Source: DATJUF01 sp035524095 (lineage in GTDB: Bacteria > Desulfobacterota > Binatia > Binatales > Binataceae). From it: 54,224 nucleotides of DNA. Below the pieces are notes generated by a model. The model saw only the letters and a list, made by a program, of their open reading frames with translations. It was not told the DNA's origin and made no database searches. The position numbers were made by a program, and so were the translations under genes. The stretch is from assembly GCA_035524095.1 (NCBI GenBank), contig DATKPK010000144.1, positions 1-54,224 on the forward strand. The letters are read 5' to 3'. Shown piece by piece: positions 43,003-51,870 of this stretch. Within the stretch, counting starts at the first letter, position 1, and every line of letters begins with the position of its first letter.

Positions 43003-43264
43003 TTGCAATACTCAATTCAAATTCCAGTCTGGCATCTGCGAAGATATCGAAGAACTATGATTGGTTGACTAGGCGTGTTTGTACTTCGCTAAAGCCAATA
43101 GTCACTGCCGATCGATAGCCGAGTTTAACCGCCCGATTAGTTAATTCAATCACAGCCTTAACTTCAAACCCTCGTCAAATCGAAAAGTTATCATCGTACG
43201 GGAAGGGAGGACTGCAACTTTTACGGAAAGCGCAAACATCGCCGGCGCCGGGGAGGTGGTTGAG

Positions 43265-44134
43265 GTGAACGAATATCAGTCAGTCCCGCATCAGATGAGA
43301 AAAGGCAAGATCGGCTCGTTTGCACGTCCTGACAACGCTTATCGATCGCTTTGGATTTCCGATTTCCATTTGGGCACGCACGGATGTAAAGCCGGCGCGC
43401 TGCATTCCTTTCTCCGCAGCGTAGAGTCTAAAAATCTCTACCTCGTGGGCGATATCGTCGATGGTTGGAACCTGGGAACGGCATGGTATTGGAGTGAAGC
43501 TCAGAACGATGTAGTGACTGAGATAGCCGCGTGGCAGCGGCGGGGTACGCGAGTCGTTTTCGTGCCCGGCAACCACGATCAAATAGGGTTGATTGAATCA
43601 TTACTGGGTATCTCGGCTCATTGCGGCGAACTGATTCACGTAACTGCGAACGGTTGCCGGATGCTGGTGACGCATGGGCATCAATTCGATTCTTCACTGA
43701 GTTCGGCGCGGTGGCTGGCGCTGATGGGCAGCAAGGCATATGGGGCTGCGCTGCGAATCAATGATTGGTATTTCCGCGAACGCTTTGGGCGTCAGCGCAA
43801 CACTCGTTCGCTCTCTGGCTATTGGAAGGCGCCGGTATGGAGCGCGGTACGTTATCTAACGGCGGTCGATCTCGACGAACATGCACTATTTGAAGTCGCG
43901 CGTAAGCATAAAGCTGATGGCGTCATCTGTGGCCATACCCATCGCGCCGAACAACGGCTGATCGGTCCTATCTGGTACATTAACGATGGAGACTGGGTAC
44001 AGAATTGTACAGCGCTGGCCGAGAGTTTTGACGGTACGCTGAGCTTGATTCGATGGGACCACTCCAGTGGTACTGTGGCGCGAGCGGTGTCGCTCGAGAT
44101 GCGGAGGCCCTATGAGGAACATGCCGCCATCTGA
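43265..44134 (+). CDS. LpxH/UDP-diacylglucosamine pyrophosphatase-like phosphoesterase
   Basis: 289 residues from a GTG at 43265 (GGGGAGG about 8 nt upstream). Calcineurin-like metallophosphoesterase motifs are complete: SDFHLGTHG (DxH), LVGDIVDGW (GD), PGNHDQ (GNHD), and ICGHTHRAEQR (GHxH). The order and the WKAPVWSAVRY insert resemble LpxH-like enzymes that act on UDP-2,3-diacylglucosamine or related lipid pyrophosphates. It overlaps the glycosyltransferase gene by 23 bp, which suggests translational coupling and a joint lipid-modification step (inference). Confidence 0.85.
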   Translation: MNEYQSVPHQMRKGKIGSFARPDNAYRSLWISDFHLGTHGCKAGALHSFLRSVESKNLYLVGDIVDGWNLGTAWYWSEAQNDVVTEIAAWQRRGTRVVFVPGNHDQIGLIESLLGISAHCGELIHVTANGCRMLVTHGHQFDSSLSSARWLALMGSKAYGAALRINDWYFRERFGRQRNTRSLSGYWKAPVWSAVRYLTAVDLDEHALFEVARKHKADGVICGHTHRAEQRLIGPIWYINDGDWVQNCTALAESFDGTLSLIRWDHSSGTVARAVSLEMRRPYEEHAAI

Positions 44135-45377
44135 ATCGAACAATCGCGAGCCGCTGGTTGACCTGATCTTCTTTGATGCTGGCGGAGGCCATCGCGCTTC
44201 GGCGATCGCGCTGAAGTCGGTGCTGGAGAATCATAATCGCTCCTGGCAGGTACGGATGGTCAATCTCCGCGACGCGCTTGAACCTATCGACTTTATCCGC
44301 CGATTTACCGGCGTGCGGCTTGAAGAACTATATAATGGATTACTCAGATACGGATTGACTATTGCGACCGGCTCGACTCTGCCGATTCTGCATATGCTGA
44401 TTCGGCAGACGCATTCGTGGCAAGTCTCACTATTGGCTCAATTCTGGAAAGCGCCGCGTCCGAACTTGGTCGTTTCGATGATCCCGCATTTCAATCGCGC
44501 GATCCTCGATGGGCTTCGCGTAGCAGATATGAGTGCGGGACGGCCGGCTACGCCGATGGCGACCGTGATGACCGATCTCGCCGATTACCCGCCGCACTTC
44601 TGGATCGAGCCCCAGCGCCAACATTTAATTTGTGGGACGCGGGATGCTGTGCGTCAGGCGGCTGCTGTTGGACATGGACCTGACAAGGTTTGGCGGACCT
44701 CGGGTATGATCGTGCGTCCGGAATTCTATCAGACGACGGAGGTTGATCGTTTGGCGGTGCGGACGCGGCTGGGCTTGATGCCAAATCGGTCCACCGGGCT
44801 CGTGATGTTCGGCGGCTATGGTTCGCGCGCGATGCTGACAGTAGCCCGTCGTGCGGCGGCCGCCGATTCAAAACTACAACTGATTTTCCTTTGCGGTCAC
44901 AATCAGAAATTGCGAAGGCGATTGGCGGAGATGGAATTGCCTTATCCGCATCACATCGAAGGCTTCACCAGCGACGTGGCGGGTTACATGCGCCTCGCTG
45001 ACTTTTTTATCGGCAAACCCGGGCCGGGAAGCATTAGTGAAGCACTCGTCATGGGTTTGCCAGTGATGCTTGAACGCAACGCCTCGACGATGGTTCAGGA
45101 GCGCTTTAATACGGATTGGGTCGCTCGCAATCATCTCGGGATGGTTTTGAATTCATTTGCCAATATCGGTGAGGCCTTGCCGATCATGGCTGATTCGATG
45201 CAACTGGGGCGGATGCGCGCGCAAGTTACGAAATTCCACAATCGTGCGCTGTTTGAGCTACCCGTGATACTCGAAGAGATAATGCGGTCGCGACCTGAAC
45301 CGATCGGTGCGCCGTTTCACGCGCGCGTTGACGCGGCCGCATTTCGCCACCGATCGCGCGCGGTACCAAATGACTAG
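44112..45377 (+). CDS. MGDG-synthase/processive lipid glycosyltransferase-like protein
   Basis: 421 residues from the ATG at 44112, with GGAGG 4 nt upstream. N-terminal LIFFDAGGGHRASAIALKSV is the glycine-rich signature of diacylglycerol glycosyltransferases related to MurG. The C-terminal GT-B lobe has VMFGGYGS, HHIEGFTSDVAGYMRLADFF and GKPGPGSISEALVMGLPVML, the nucleotide-sugar binding region. It overlaps the upstream phosphoesterase gene, so the two probably serve one glycolipid pathway. The exact lipid is not shown by sequence. Confidence 0.85.
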   Translation: MRNMPPSESNNREPLVDLIFFDAGGGHRASAIALKSVLENHNRSWQVRMVNLRDALEPIDFIRRFTGVRLEELYNGLLRYGLTIATGSTLPILHMLIRQTHSWQVSLLAQFWKAPRPNLVVSMIPHFNRAILDGLRVADMSAGRPATPMATVMTDLADYPPHFWIEPQRQHLICGTRDAVRQAAAVGHGPDKVWRTSGMIVRPEFYQTTEVDRLAVRTRLGLMPNRSTGLVMFGGYGSRAMLTVARRAAAADSKLQLIFLCGHNQKLRRRLAEMELPYPHHIEGFTSDVAGYMRLADFFIGKPGPGSISEALVMGLPVMLERNASTMVQERFNTDWVARNHLGMVLNSFANIGEALPIMADSMQLGRMRAQVTKFHNRALFELPVILEEIMRSRPEPIGAPFHARVDAAAFRHRSRAVPND

Positions 45378-45863
45378 CTACTGTTTGTAGCCGAAACGGC
45401 GCAACATAGCGTGGCGCTCAGCGCGCTGGGATTCATCCTCCACGCCAAGCGGAGTACCCCCGTCAAGCACTCCGAGTATGCCACGAGCGCCGTCGTGATC
45501 GGCTATGACGAGAGTCAGCGGATTAGCCGTTGCGCAAAATACCTGGCAGACTTCGCTTACCGACTTGATCGAGTTAAGAACGTTAACCGGAAAGGCATTG
45601 CCGAGCATCACTACGAAAACGTGGCCAGCTGCTATTGCCTGTGCTGTCGCGACGGCGGCTAGCTCCAGTTCCGGGTCGGTCCCGGTGTGACGGATGAGAC
45701 GCGGTCCCGACGCCTCGTTGAAAGCGACGCCGAATTTGATTCCCGGCACCGTCTGCACGATCGCCTCGTACAAATCCTCGACCGTCTTGATGAAATGTGA
45801 TTGCCCGATAATCACGTTGATATCGGGGAGGGGCTTGGTGATTGCGACGAGCTTCAGTTCCAT
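45378..45863 (-). CDS. Adenosine-specific kinase-like protein (PF04008 family)
   Basis: 161 residues from the ATG at 45863; the open frame extends upstream only because it reads through the tRNA gene. Family signatures: VIIGQSHFIKTVEDLYEAIV, GIKFGVAFNEASGPRL, VVMLGNAFPVNVLNSIKSV, and CATANPLTLVIAD. The family is small and its biological role is poorly known; members are described as adenosine-specific kinases. The start lies 9 bp after the 3' end of the tRNA-Leu gene, with no ribosome site, so the two are likely cotranscribed. Convergent with the glycosyltransferase gene upstream, with the two stops adjacent. Confidence 0.85.
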   Translation of the reverse strand: MELKLVAITKPLPDINVIIGQSHFIKTVEDLYEAIVQTVPGIKFGVAFNEASGPRLIRHTGTDPELELAAVATAQAIAAGHVFVVMLGNAFPVNVLNSIKSVSEVCQVFCATANPLTLVIADHDGARGILGVLDGGTPLGVEDESQRAERHAMLRRFGYKQ

Positions 45864-45872
45864 CGAATGTGA

Positions 45873-45953
45873 TGCGAGAGGGGGGACTTGAACCCCCACG
45901 CCTTGCGGCACCGGATCCTAAGTCCGGCGCGTCTGCCATTCCGCCACTCTCGC
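45873..45953 (-). tRNA. tRNA-Leu (UAG anticodon)
   Basis: Cloverleaf on the minus strand: acceptor GCGAGAG (5', ending 45953) pairs with CTCTCGC (3'), discriminator A. The D-arm is GGCGGAATGGCAGACGCG. The anticodon stem-loop CCGGA-CTTAGGA-TCCGG gives anticodon UAG. A long variable arm (TGCCGCAAGGCG) marks a class II tRNA, as for leucine. The T-arm is GGGGGTTCAAGTCCCCC. CCA is not encoded; 81 nt as drawn. It reads CUA, or CUN with modification. Confidence 0.95.
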
Positions 45954-45966
45954 GCCAGCCCAGAAA

Positions 45967-46212
45967 TTACGAGATAACAATCGCCTTGTGAAGTAGGGTG
46001 CGCATGATGTTTGATTGAAGCAGAGTCGTTCCCATCTCGATCTGCTTGGATAAACGCCTGAGCCCATCCGTGGAACCGACCGCCAGAGAAATTCGAAAGC
46101 ACTTCGATGAGTTGTCAAAACAGCGTTTTAGTACATAAGGAATCCCTCCGCCGTTAAAGTCATCAGCTCCGACGGACTCCATGCCATCGATCCATTCGCC
46201 GAACGCTGACAC
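45967..46212 (-). CDS. Doubtful short ORF / possible gene fragment
   Basis: 81 codons with a GTG start and no clear ribosome site. The composition is protein-like, and CFRISLAVGSTDGLRRLSKQ resembles the C-terminal end of a PLP-dependent aminotransferase, so this may be a remnant of such a gene; the resemblance is weak. It lies upstream of the tRNA-Leu gene, in a 359-bp gap before the response-regulator gene. Otherwise this gap holds no feature I can support. Confidence 0.25.
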   Translation of the reverse strand: MSAFGEWIDGMESVGADDFNGGGIPYVLKRCFDNSSKCFRISLAVGSTDGLRRLSKQIEMGTTLLQSNIMRTLLHKAIVIS

Positions 46213-46312
46213 TGGCCCGAAAATCGGCGGTATCCCTGGACTTTATCTTCCTTGCACCCGCGCGCTAACCGCACCTACAATCAAAGTATCGGCCAGTCCG
46301 AGAGCTAGCATA

Positions 46313-46705
46313 GTGACCGAAAAACAAAATGAGGAGTCGCTGATTCTAGTCGTCGACGACGATGAGGCGGTTCTGGAGGCCCTGGCCGATCTACTTTCGG
46401 TCAGCGGGTACGAGGTAGCGCGAGCGAATAACGGCGCCCGCGCGCTGGATTATATGCGCAACCATCCGCCGCCAGCGCTGGTAGTTCACGACCTCGTGAT
46501 GCCGGTGATGGACGGGTGGCGCCTGCAGAAAGAGATGAAGAAAGATTCCGCTATGGCGAATCTGCCCGTGGTCGTGATGTCTGCACTGGCAGATCCCGAC
46601 GGAATCGATGCAGCAGCAATCCTGTTGAAGCCGTTCGATATCACACAGTTTCTCGAAATAGTTGGTAAATTGACCGGTCATACAAAGACCGGCGAGTTGG
46701 CCTAG
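46313..46705 (+). CDS. Single-domain response regulator
   Basis: 130 residues from a GTG at 46313 (GAGAG upstream); the longer open frame before it is not receiver-like. A complete CheY-like receiver: acidic pocket VVDDDEAV, phospho-acceptor Asp in VVHDLVMPVMDGW, switch Ser in VVMSALAD, and the Lys-Pro in LLKPFD. No output domain. No histidine kinase is seen nearby, so its partner is unknown. The SnoaL-like gene follows 47 bp downstream. Confidence 0.9.
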   Translation: MTEKQNEESLILVVDDDEAVLEALADLLSVSGYEVARANNGARALDYMRNHPPPALVVHDLVMPVMDGWRLQKEMKKDSAMANLPVVVMSALADPDGIDAAAILLKPFDITQFLEIVGKLTGHTKTGELA

Positions 46706-46752
46706 CAAAAACAAGCCGTTTTGAGCCGGATCACAGCCCCGTGGAGCCGTGC

Positions 46753-47169
46753 ATGTCCAGTTCACGTGACGACGCAGTTGCTGCCGAAGCAAATATCCGG
46801 CAGGCCGAGCAAGAGGAAGCCGAGGCGACTCTACGTCGCGACGTTGCCGCGCTCGACCGAATATGGGCCGAAGAATTGCTCGCTTACAGTAGTTCCAACC
46901 TTTATGGACGCAAGGAAGCGTTGCTTAACCTGATCGTAAGCGGAGCTTTCCGTATGCGGTCTCATCGGCGGACCACCGTGCAAGTGATCGTCGATGGCGA
47001 TCGCGCCCTAGCTATCGGGAACGAAAATAGTCAACTCGAAGGGCCGCTGGGCGGGACCATCTTGTGTAGCTATATGAATGTATGGACTTGGCAGGCTGAT
47101 CGATGGCGTTTGTTTGGAAGGCACATCGGTTTGATCACGCTGATGAATGATGCCCCGGCCGGGGCCTAG
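46753..47169 (+). CDS. SnoaL/DUF4440-like protein (NTF2 fold)
   Basis: 138 residues from the ATG at 46753 with GGAG 6 nt upstream. The order helix-strand pattern and the residues RDVAALDRIWAEELLAYSS, GRKEALLNLIVSG, ALAIGNEN and MNVWTWQADRWRLFGRHIG fit the DUF4440/SnoaL-like NTF2 superfamily, which includes small cyclases and ketosteroid-isomerase-like proteins. The substrate is unknown. It follows the response regulator. Confidence 0.75.
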   Translation: MSSSRDDAVAAEANIRQAEQEEAEATLRRDVAALDRIWAEELLAYSSSNLYGRKEALLNLIVSGAFRMRSHRRTTVQVIVDGDRALAIGNENSQLEGPLGGTILCSYMNVWTWQADRWRLFGRHIGLITLMNDAPAGA

Positions 47170-47236
47170 TCATGTCCCGGAATTGCCGCCACGTCTGTCG
47201 ACATTAGTTCGATGAGTCTAGACAGCTTCGGGGGCA

Positions 47237-48418
47237 GTGGCGATTAAGCGCATCGCGATAGTATACGGAAGCGTCGCTGGTGTTGGTGGCTTGGGCTTGC
47301 AGGCTGCGACCGCAATTAGCGGACTTGCTCGGACTGGATGCGAGGTTCACGCATTCGGTCCGGGCTACAAAAGCGTTTGGCCATTTGTTCCTCCGCCTGC
47401 AAATGTCATCTGGCACATCTCACCGCCGGGTCTTTCACGATGGCGCTCGCGTTTTACCATGCTTCGATGGCGGACAGGTGAACTTCAACTAAAGAATGAC
47501 CTGATGCTTGGCCGCTGGGCCGCTCTCCAGATAGCGAAGCTCAAACCTGAACTGTGTTACACGTTCACGCAAGTAGGATTCGAGACTTTGCGCTGGTGCA
47601 ATTCGGCAGGAGTTCCGGCCATCCTCGACAATCCTAACGGTCATATTAGAAATTATCGAAGTGTGTATGATAGTGAGTCGTCGAAATGGGGATGCCGCGC
47701 GTACGCAGGTCATCCGGTTATGCCAATGATCGAGCGCGTCGAAGAGGAATACGAACTAGCCACTAGAATTCGTGTTTCGACGGCATGGTCAAGGCGGTCG
47801 ATGGCTGACCACGGCGTCAATAACACTAAGCTGTCGGTCTTGGAACAGCCATTGGACCTCACCAGATTTTGCTGTTCGCCAGCCAACAAAACAGCAGTTG
47901 GACCCTTGCGCGTTTGCTTTGTTGGTTTACTTGACCTGCGTAAAGGGTTTGTCTACCTACTTCGAGCGATTCGGCTTGTCGGCCTCAAGCGTATCGTGTT
48001 GGATATAGTTGGCGCGACGGGTGACCGATGCTCGAAGGCTTTGCTGGCGCGTGAGTCATCGGGTTTGCAGATGACTTGTGCGCCCGGCGATCCGGCACCC
48101 GCCTACAGAAAGGCTGAGGTGGCGGTGATTCCGTCGCTGGAAGACGGGCAGCCGTTCGTGACCGGTGAAGCGATGGCGTCCGGACTGCCGGTTGTGGTTT
48201 CGAGCGCATGCGGTTCAGCAGAATGGGTCAAGGAAGGATCGACTGGCTGGATAGTCGAACCGGCCAGCGCCGAAAATATAGCGTCGGCATTAGATTGTGC
48301 GCTGAGCAATCGGGAGAAACTCGTATCGATGGGTCTTGAGGGCCGCCGTGTCACCGAAGGGCGTGCCGGACCACATGCCGAGGAAAACTTCTCTGCGTGG
48401 GTAATCATGCAGTCGTAA
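47237..48418 (+). CDS. Family 4 glycosyltransferase
   Basis: 393 residues starting at a GTG (47237) with a GGGGG site just upstream. The N-terminal lobe begins RIAIVYGSVAGVGGLGLQAA, a nucleotide-free Rossmann start, and the C-terminal lobe has RVCFVGLLDLRKGFVYLLRA and IPSLEDGQPFVTGEAMASGL, a typical retaining GT4 donor site with the EX7E-like glutamate. The acceptor is unknown. The gene is slightly A+T-richer than its neighbours. Confidence 0.85.
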   Translation: MAIKRIAIVYGSVAGVGGLGLQAATAISGLARTGCEVHAFGPGYKSVWPFVPPPANVIWHISPPGLSRWRSRFTMLRWRTGELQLKNDLMLGRWAALQIAKLKPELCYTFTQVGFETLRWCNSAGVPAILDNPNGHIRNYRSVYDSESSKWGCRAYAGHPVMPMIERVEEEYELATRIRVSTAWSRRSMADHGVNNTKLSVLEQPLDLTRFCCSPANKTAVGPLRVCFVGLLDLRKGFVYLLRAIRLVGLKRIVLDIVGATGDRCSKALLARESSGLQMTCAPGDPAPAYRKAEVAVIPSLEDGQPFVTGEAMASGLPVVVSSACGSAEWVKEGSTGWIVEPASAENIASALDCALSNREKLVSMGLEGRRVTEGRAGPHAEENFSAWVIMQS

Positions 48419-48643
48419 ACTCCATGGAAGTTCTCGAAGGTTCCTCTAAATTCGCGCTCGAAGTCGAGTTTAATTCGGCGGTACTAAGACAACGCTCTCG
48501 ATGTCGAAGCGCCGAAATCGTCACGCCGATGCATGATTATCTCGCCCGGAGGACGCTTAAAAGCTAGTATCTGATCCGCAATCTAGTTTGGCCGCGCTTC
48601 TTAACTACCGGAGTTGTTCGACCACCACCGCTTAGAGCATCAG

Positions 48644-49291
48644 ATGTCCAAGCAACCGTCAGCTACTTCATCCTCCGCGGACCGCATCTATTCGAGTGAC
48701 GTTGCCTTCACGCCTGCCGTAAAAGCGATCCAGAGCCGTAAAGGTTCACGCAAGGGCTATGCGAGCATGGAAGAGCGCGGCTCATGGGAGACGCGCATTA
48801 CGCCAGATTTAGCCGCTTTCATCGCAGGACAAACCAGCGTTTTCCTCGGCACAGCCAGCGCGACCGGCCAGCCGTATATTCAGCATCGCGGCGGTCCTCC
48901 CGGTTTCCTAAAAGTGCTGGACGGCAAGACCATCGCCTTCGCCGATTTCGCGGGCAATCGCCAATATCTTACACTAGGAAACCTCTCCGAGAATCCGAAG
49001 GCTTTTATCTTTCTTATTGATTACCGGAATCGTCAGCGAGTTAAGCTTTGGGGCGAAGCGCGCGTTGTCGATGACGATCCCACCCTAATCAAGAAGCTGA
49101 AGCCCGAAGGTTACCGGGCACGAGTCGAGCAAGTAATTCTATTCACCCTATCCGCTTGGGATTCCAACTGCCCGCAGCATATTCCTCAACGTTTTGAAGC
49201 GGCAGAAGTGACCTCGATGCTGGCCGAGCGGGACAGGCGAATCGAGTCACTAACGAAGGAACTGGAGCGGCAGCGTAAGGATAAGGTCTGA
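48644..49291 (+). CDS. Pyridoxamine-phosphate-oxidase-like flavin protein
   Basis: 215 residues from the ATG at 48644; an upstream TTG frame exists but its ribosome site is too close. Features: TSVFLGTASATGQPYIQHRG, FLKVLDGKTIAFADFAGNRQ, and FIFLIDYRNRQRVKLWGEAR follow the split-barrel FMN-binding fold of PNPOx-like proteins. The extended N-terminus (~45 residues, AVKAIQSRKGSRKGYASMEE) and the C-terminal coiled-coil-like tail (ERDRRIESLTKELERQRKDK) match a known subgroup of this family. The reaction is unknown; a redox or flavin role is likely. Confidence 0.85.
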   Translation: MSKQPSATSSSADRIYSSDVAFTPAVKAIQSRKGSRKGYASMEERGSWETRITPDLAAFIAGQTSVFLGTASATGQPYIQHRGGPPGFLKVLDGKTIAFADFAGNRQYLTLGNLSENPKAFIFLIDYRNRQRVKLWGEARVVDDDPTLIKKLKPEGYRARVEQVILFTLSAWDSNCPQHIPQRFEAAEVTSMLAERDRRIESLTKELERQRKDKV

Positions 49292-49494
49292 CGACGCATT
49301 ATGCTGATACCGACGCCGGAGCTCTCGCGCGATTAACGCCTGAGTTTTGAGACGCGATAGTCTCGCCAAGGCACCGTCGGCGCTGGCACGGGTTAGCCTT
49401 GGAGTCCTCGGTTCCGGCCGTTTGCGCGGACGGCTTCTCCTGAGACACACTGCACTGCACGATTGGAATCACCCGAAACCGGCGGAGTTTGGCG

Positions 49495-50505
49495 ATGAAA
49501 ACCAAGCGCATGGGACGCACAGGTCTTAAGGTATCGGAAATCTGTCTGGGTACCATGACTTTTGGCAAGCAATGCGACGAAGCGTCGAGCTTCGCGATTA
49601 TGGACGCGGCCGTCGAGCACGGTGTCGATTTTTTCGACACAGCCGATGGCTATCCGATGGGCGGCAATTTCGAGACCGTTGGGAGCACTGAAACGATTGT
49701 CGGCAAGTGGATAAAGGGACGGCGCGACAAGATAGTCCTCGCGACTAAGTGCTGGGTTCCGATGGGGCGCGGCCCCAACGATGGCGGTCTTTCACGCAAA
49801 CATATCTTTGATGCAGTCGAGGGCAGTTTGCGCCGATTGCAGACTGATTACATCGATCTTTACCAGGCGCACGCACCGGATCCTGATACCCCGCTGGATG
49901 AAACGTTGCGCGCCTTCGATGACCTTACGCGGCAAGGCAAGGTGCGCTATATCGGATGCTCCAACTTCAAGGCCTGGCTGCTGGCTAGTGCTCTGTGGAT
50001 CAGTGACAAACACGAGCTCGCGCGCTTTGACTGCGTGCAACCCCGCTACAATATACTGTTCCGAGAAATCGAGAATGAGTTACTGCCTATGTGTCATCAC
50101 CATGGCATCGGTGTAATCGCATACAATCCTTTGGCGGGCGGTTTCCTGACCGGCAAATATAAACCAAAGGAATCCCCGCCGCCCGAAACTCGTTTCGGCT
50201 TCCTGACCGGCCGTACGCAATCGATCTACCATAAGCGCTACTGGCAAGATGAGCAGTTCGAGGCGGTCGATCATCTGCAAAAATATTTTGCTGGCCGGAA
50301 CAAATCGCTCACCCAAGTCGCGATCGCATGGGTACTCGCGCAACCTGCGGTGACCTCGGCGATCGTGGGCGCAACTTCAGCCGAGCAATTGCGGCAATCC
50401 TTGCCAGCCACCGAGATAGCCCTCGATCACGATGAAATGGAAACCTGCAACGAGACCTGGTTCCGCTTGCCACGCTTGAAGGATCCGTCGGTCGCAATGC
50501 GCTAG
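49495..50505 (+). CDS. Aldo/keto reductase
   Basis: 336 residues from the ATG at 49495 (GGAG about 7 nt upstream). AKR catalytic tetrad: Asp in FDTADGYPMGG, Tyr in the same motif, Lys in KIVLATKCWV, His in YQAHAPDPD. The NADP-binding C-terminus has AWVLAQPAVTSAIVGATSAEQL. It resembles the yajO/tas-like group. The substrate is unknown. The acyl-CoA dehydrogenase gene follows 76 bp downstream on the same strand. Confidence 0.92.
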   Translation: MKTKRMGRTGLKVSEICLGTMTFGKQCDEASSFAIMDAAVEHGVDFFDTADGYPMGGNFETVGSTETIVGKWIKGRRDKIVLATKCWVPMGRGPNDGGLSRKHIFDAVEGSLRRLQTDYIDLYQAHAPDPDTPLDETLRAFDDLTRQGKVRYIGCSNFKAWLLASALWISDKHELARFDCVQPRYNILFREIENELLPMCHHHGIGVIAYNPLAGGFLTGKYKPKESPPPETRFGFLTGRTQSIYHKRYWQDEQFEAVDHLQKYFAGRNKSLTQVAIAWVLAQPAVTSAIVGATSAEQLRQSLPATEIALDHDEMETCNETWFRLPRLKDPSVAMR

Positions 50506-50581
50506 CTAAAAGCGATGATTCTTATTGAAAGAATGCGAGTGGCCGAACACTACATATTCATAAGGACCGGGAGTTTTAGTG

Positions 50582-51769
50582 ATGGTCGACTTTTCGTTGC
50601 CTGACGAGCTGAGAGCTCTAACCCGCAAGGTTGAGAGTTTCATTGCCGAAGAGATCGTTCCACTGGAACGAGATCCAAGACAAGGCCCACACGGACCAGA
50701 AGAATCGCTGCGGCTGGAGATGGTTGAGAAGGCGCGCGCCGCCGGACTGTTGTCACCCCATGGACCTAAGGAATACGGAGGACTGGGCCTTGACCATCGC
50801 GGGATGGCAGTGGTTTTCGAAGCGGCCGGATGGTCCCCGCTTGGACCGCTGGCACTGAATATTCAAGCGCCCGATGAGGGCAATACCAACCTTCTCGAAC
50901 GTGTCGCTTCCCCAGCCCAGAAGCAAAGATGGCTGGCACCGCTGGTTCGTGGTGAAATCCGCACAGTATTCTCAATGACCGAGCCTGATGGTGGCGCTGG
51001 TTCCGATCCGGGCCTGATGAAGACCACAGCGCGGCGCACGGGTGACGACTATATAATTAACGGGCGCAAATGGCTGATAACTGGAGCTCCCGGCGCGAGT
51101 ATAAATATCGTGATGGCTCGCACTGAGGACGCTCAAGGCCGCGAACTCGGCGCAACTATGTTTCTAGTCGACATGGACGCCCCGGGGTTCACGATTAAGC
51201 GCATACTCAATACCCTCGATAGCAACTCGCCCGGAGGACACGCCGAAGTTGAGTTTCACAACGTCCGTGTCAGCAGTGATCGGATTATCGGTGAGGTTGG
51301 CAGAGGGTTCCGCTATGCACAGGTCAGGCTGGCGCCGGCCCGCCTGACTCATTGCATGCGGTGGCTGGGCGCAGCCCGCCGATGTCATGCGATCGCGACA
51401 AGTTATGCGCGCAAGCGTCAGTCGTTCGGGCGTCCGATCGGCGAGCATCAAGGGGTCGGGTTCATGATCGCCGATAATGAAACTGATATTCAGATGTGCC
51501 GTTTGGCTATATGGCATGCGGCGTGGCTGCTTGACCAGGGACAGCAAGCCCGGCTCGAGACCAGCATGTATAAGGTGTACTGCTCGGAAGCTCTCAGCCG
51601 TGTAGTCGATCGCTCCCTTCAGATTCTGGGCGGGATGGGTGTGACCGATGACACCGTCGTCGAACGAATCTATCGCGACATTCGTCCATTCCGGATTTAC
51701 GACGGGCCTTCCGAGGTCCATCGCTTTGCGATCGCCCGCGAGGTCCTACGGCGGGAAAATCAGTCATAG
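50582..51769 (+). CDS. Acyl-CoA dehydrogenase family protein
   Basis: 395 residues from the ATG at 50582, with GGGAG upstream. The three-domain ACAD fold is clear: N-terminal helices (ALTRKVESFIAEEIVPLERD), the FAD-contacting middle strand (VFSMTEPDGGAGSDPGLMKT, NGRKWLITGA), and the C-terminal helical domain with GGMGVTDDTVVERIYRDIRP. The base is the Glu in DGPSEVHRFAIARE. FAD-dependent oxidation of an acyl-CoA is expected. The substrate chain length is not shown. It may belong with the CoA-transferase elsewhere in the window metabolically, but not as an operon. Confidence 0.93.
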   Translation: MVDFSLPDELRALTRKVESFIAEEIVPLERDPRQGPHGPEESLRLEMVEKARAAGLLSPHGPKEYGGLGLDHRGMAVVFEAAGWSPLGPLALNIQAPDEGNTNLLERVASPAQKQRWLAPLVRGEIRTVFSMTEPDGGAGSDPGLMKTTARRTGDDYIINGRKWLITGAPGASINIVMARTEDAQGRELGATMFLVDMDAPGFTIKRILNTLDSNSPGGHAEVEFHNVRVSSDRIIGEVGRGFRYAQVRLAPARLTHCMRWLGAARRCHAIATSYARKRQSFGRPIGEHQGVGFMIADNETDIQMCRLAIWHAAWLLDQGQQARLETSMYKVYCSEALSRVVDRSLQILGGMGVTDDTVVERIYRDIRPFRIYDGPSEVHRFAIAREVLRRENQS

Positions 51770-51870
51770 TCGCTTAGCGACTCGGTGAGCTTCCCGGCAG
51801 GCTAGCCAATTCTGATTGACCCTCGGCTTTGCTGCGAGGCGATCATTGCGTACGCGACTGGCAGAATCCG

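Larger units (their letters stand above)
42907..43264. other. Gap between pckG and the phosphoesterase gene
   Basis: 358 bp, A+T-rich relative to the genes. It holds the pckG terminator (42930-42963) and a perfect 16-bp inverted repeat (42987-43002). The rest, about 43003-43250, has no feature that I can support. Confidence 0.5.

Noticed and set aside
45867..45911. Longer version of the adenosine-specific kinase starting inside the tRNA gene
   Set aside because: The upstream codons are tRNA-Leu sequence; the family starts at MELKLVAITKP.
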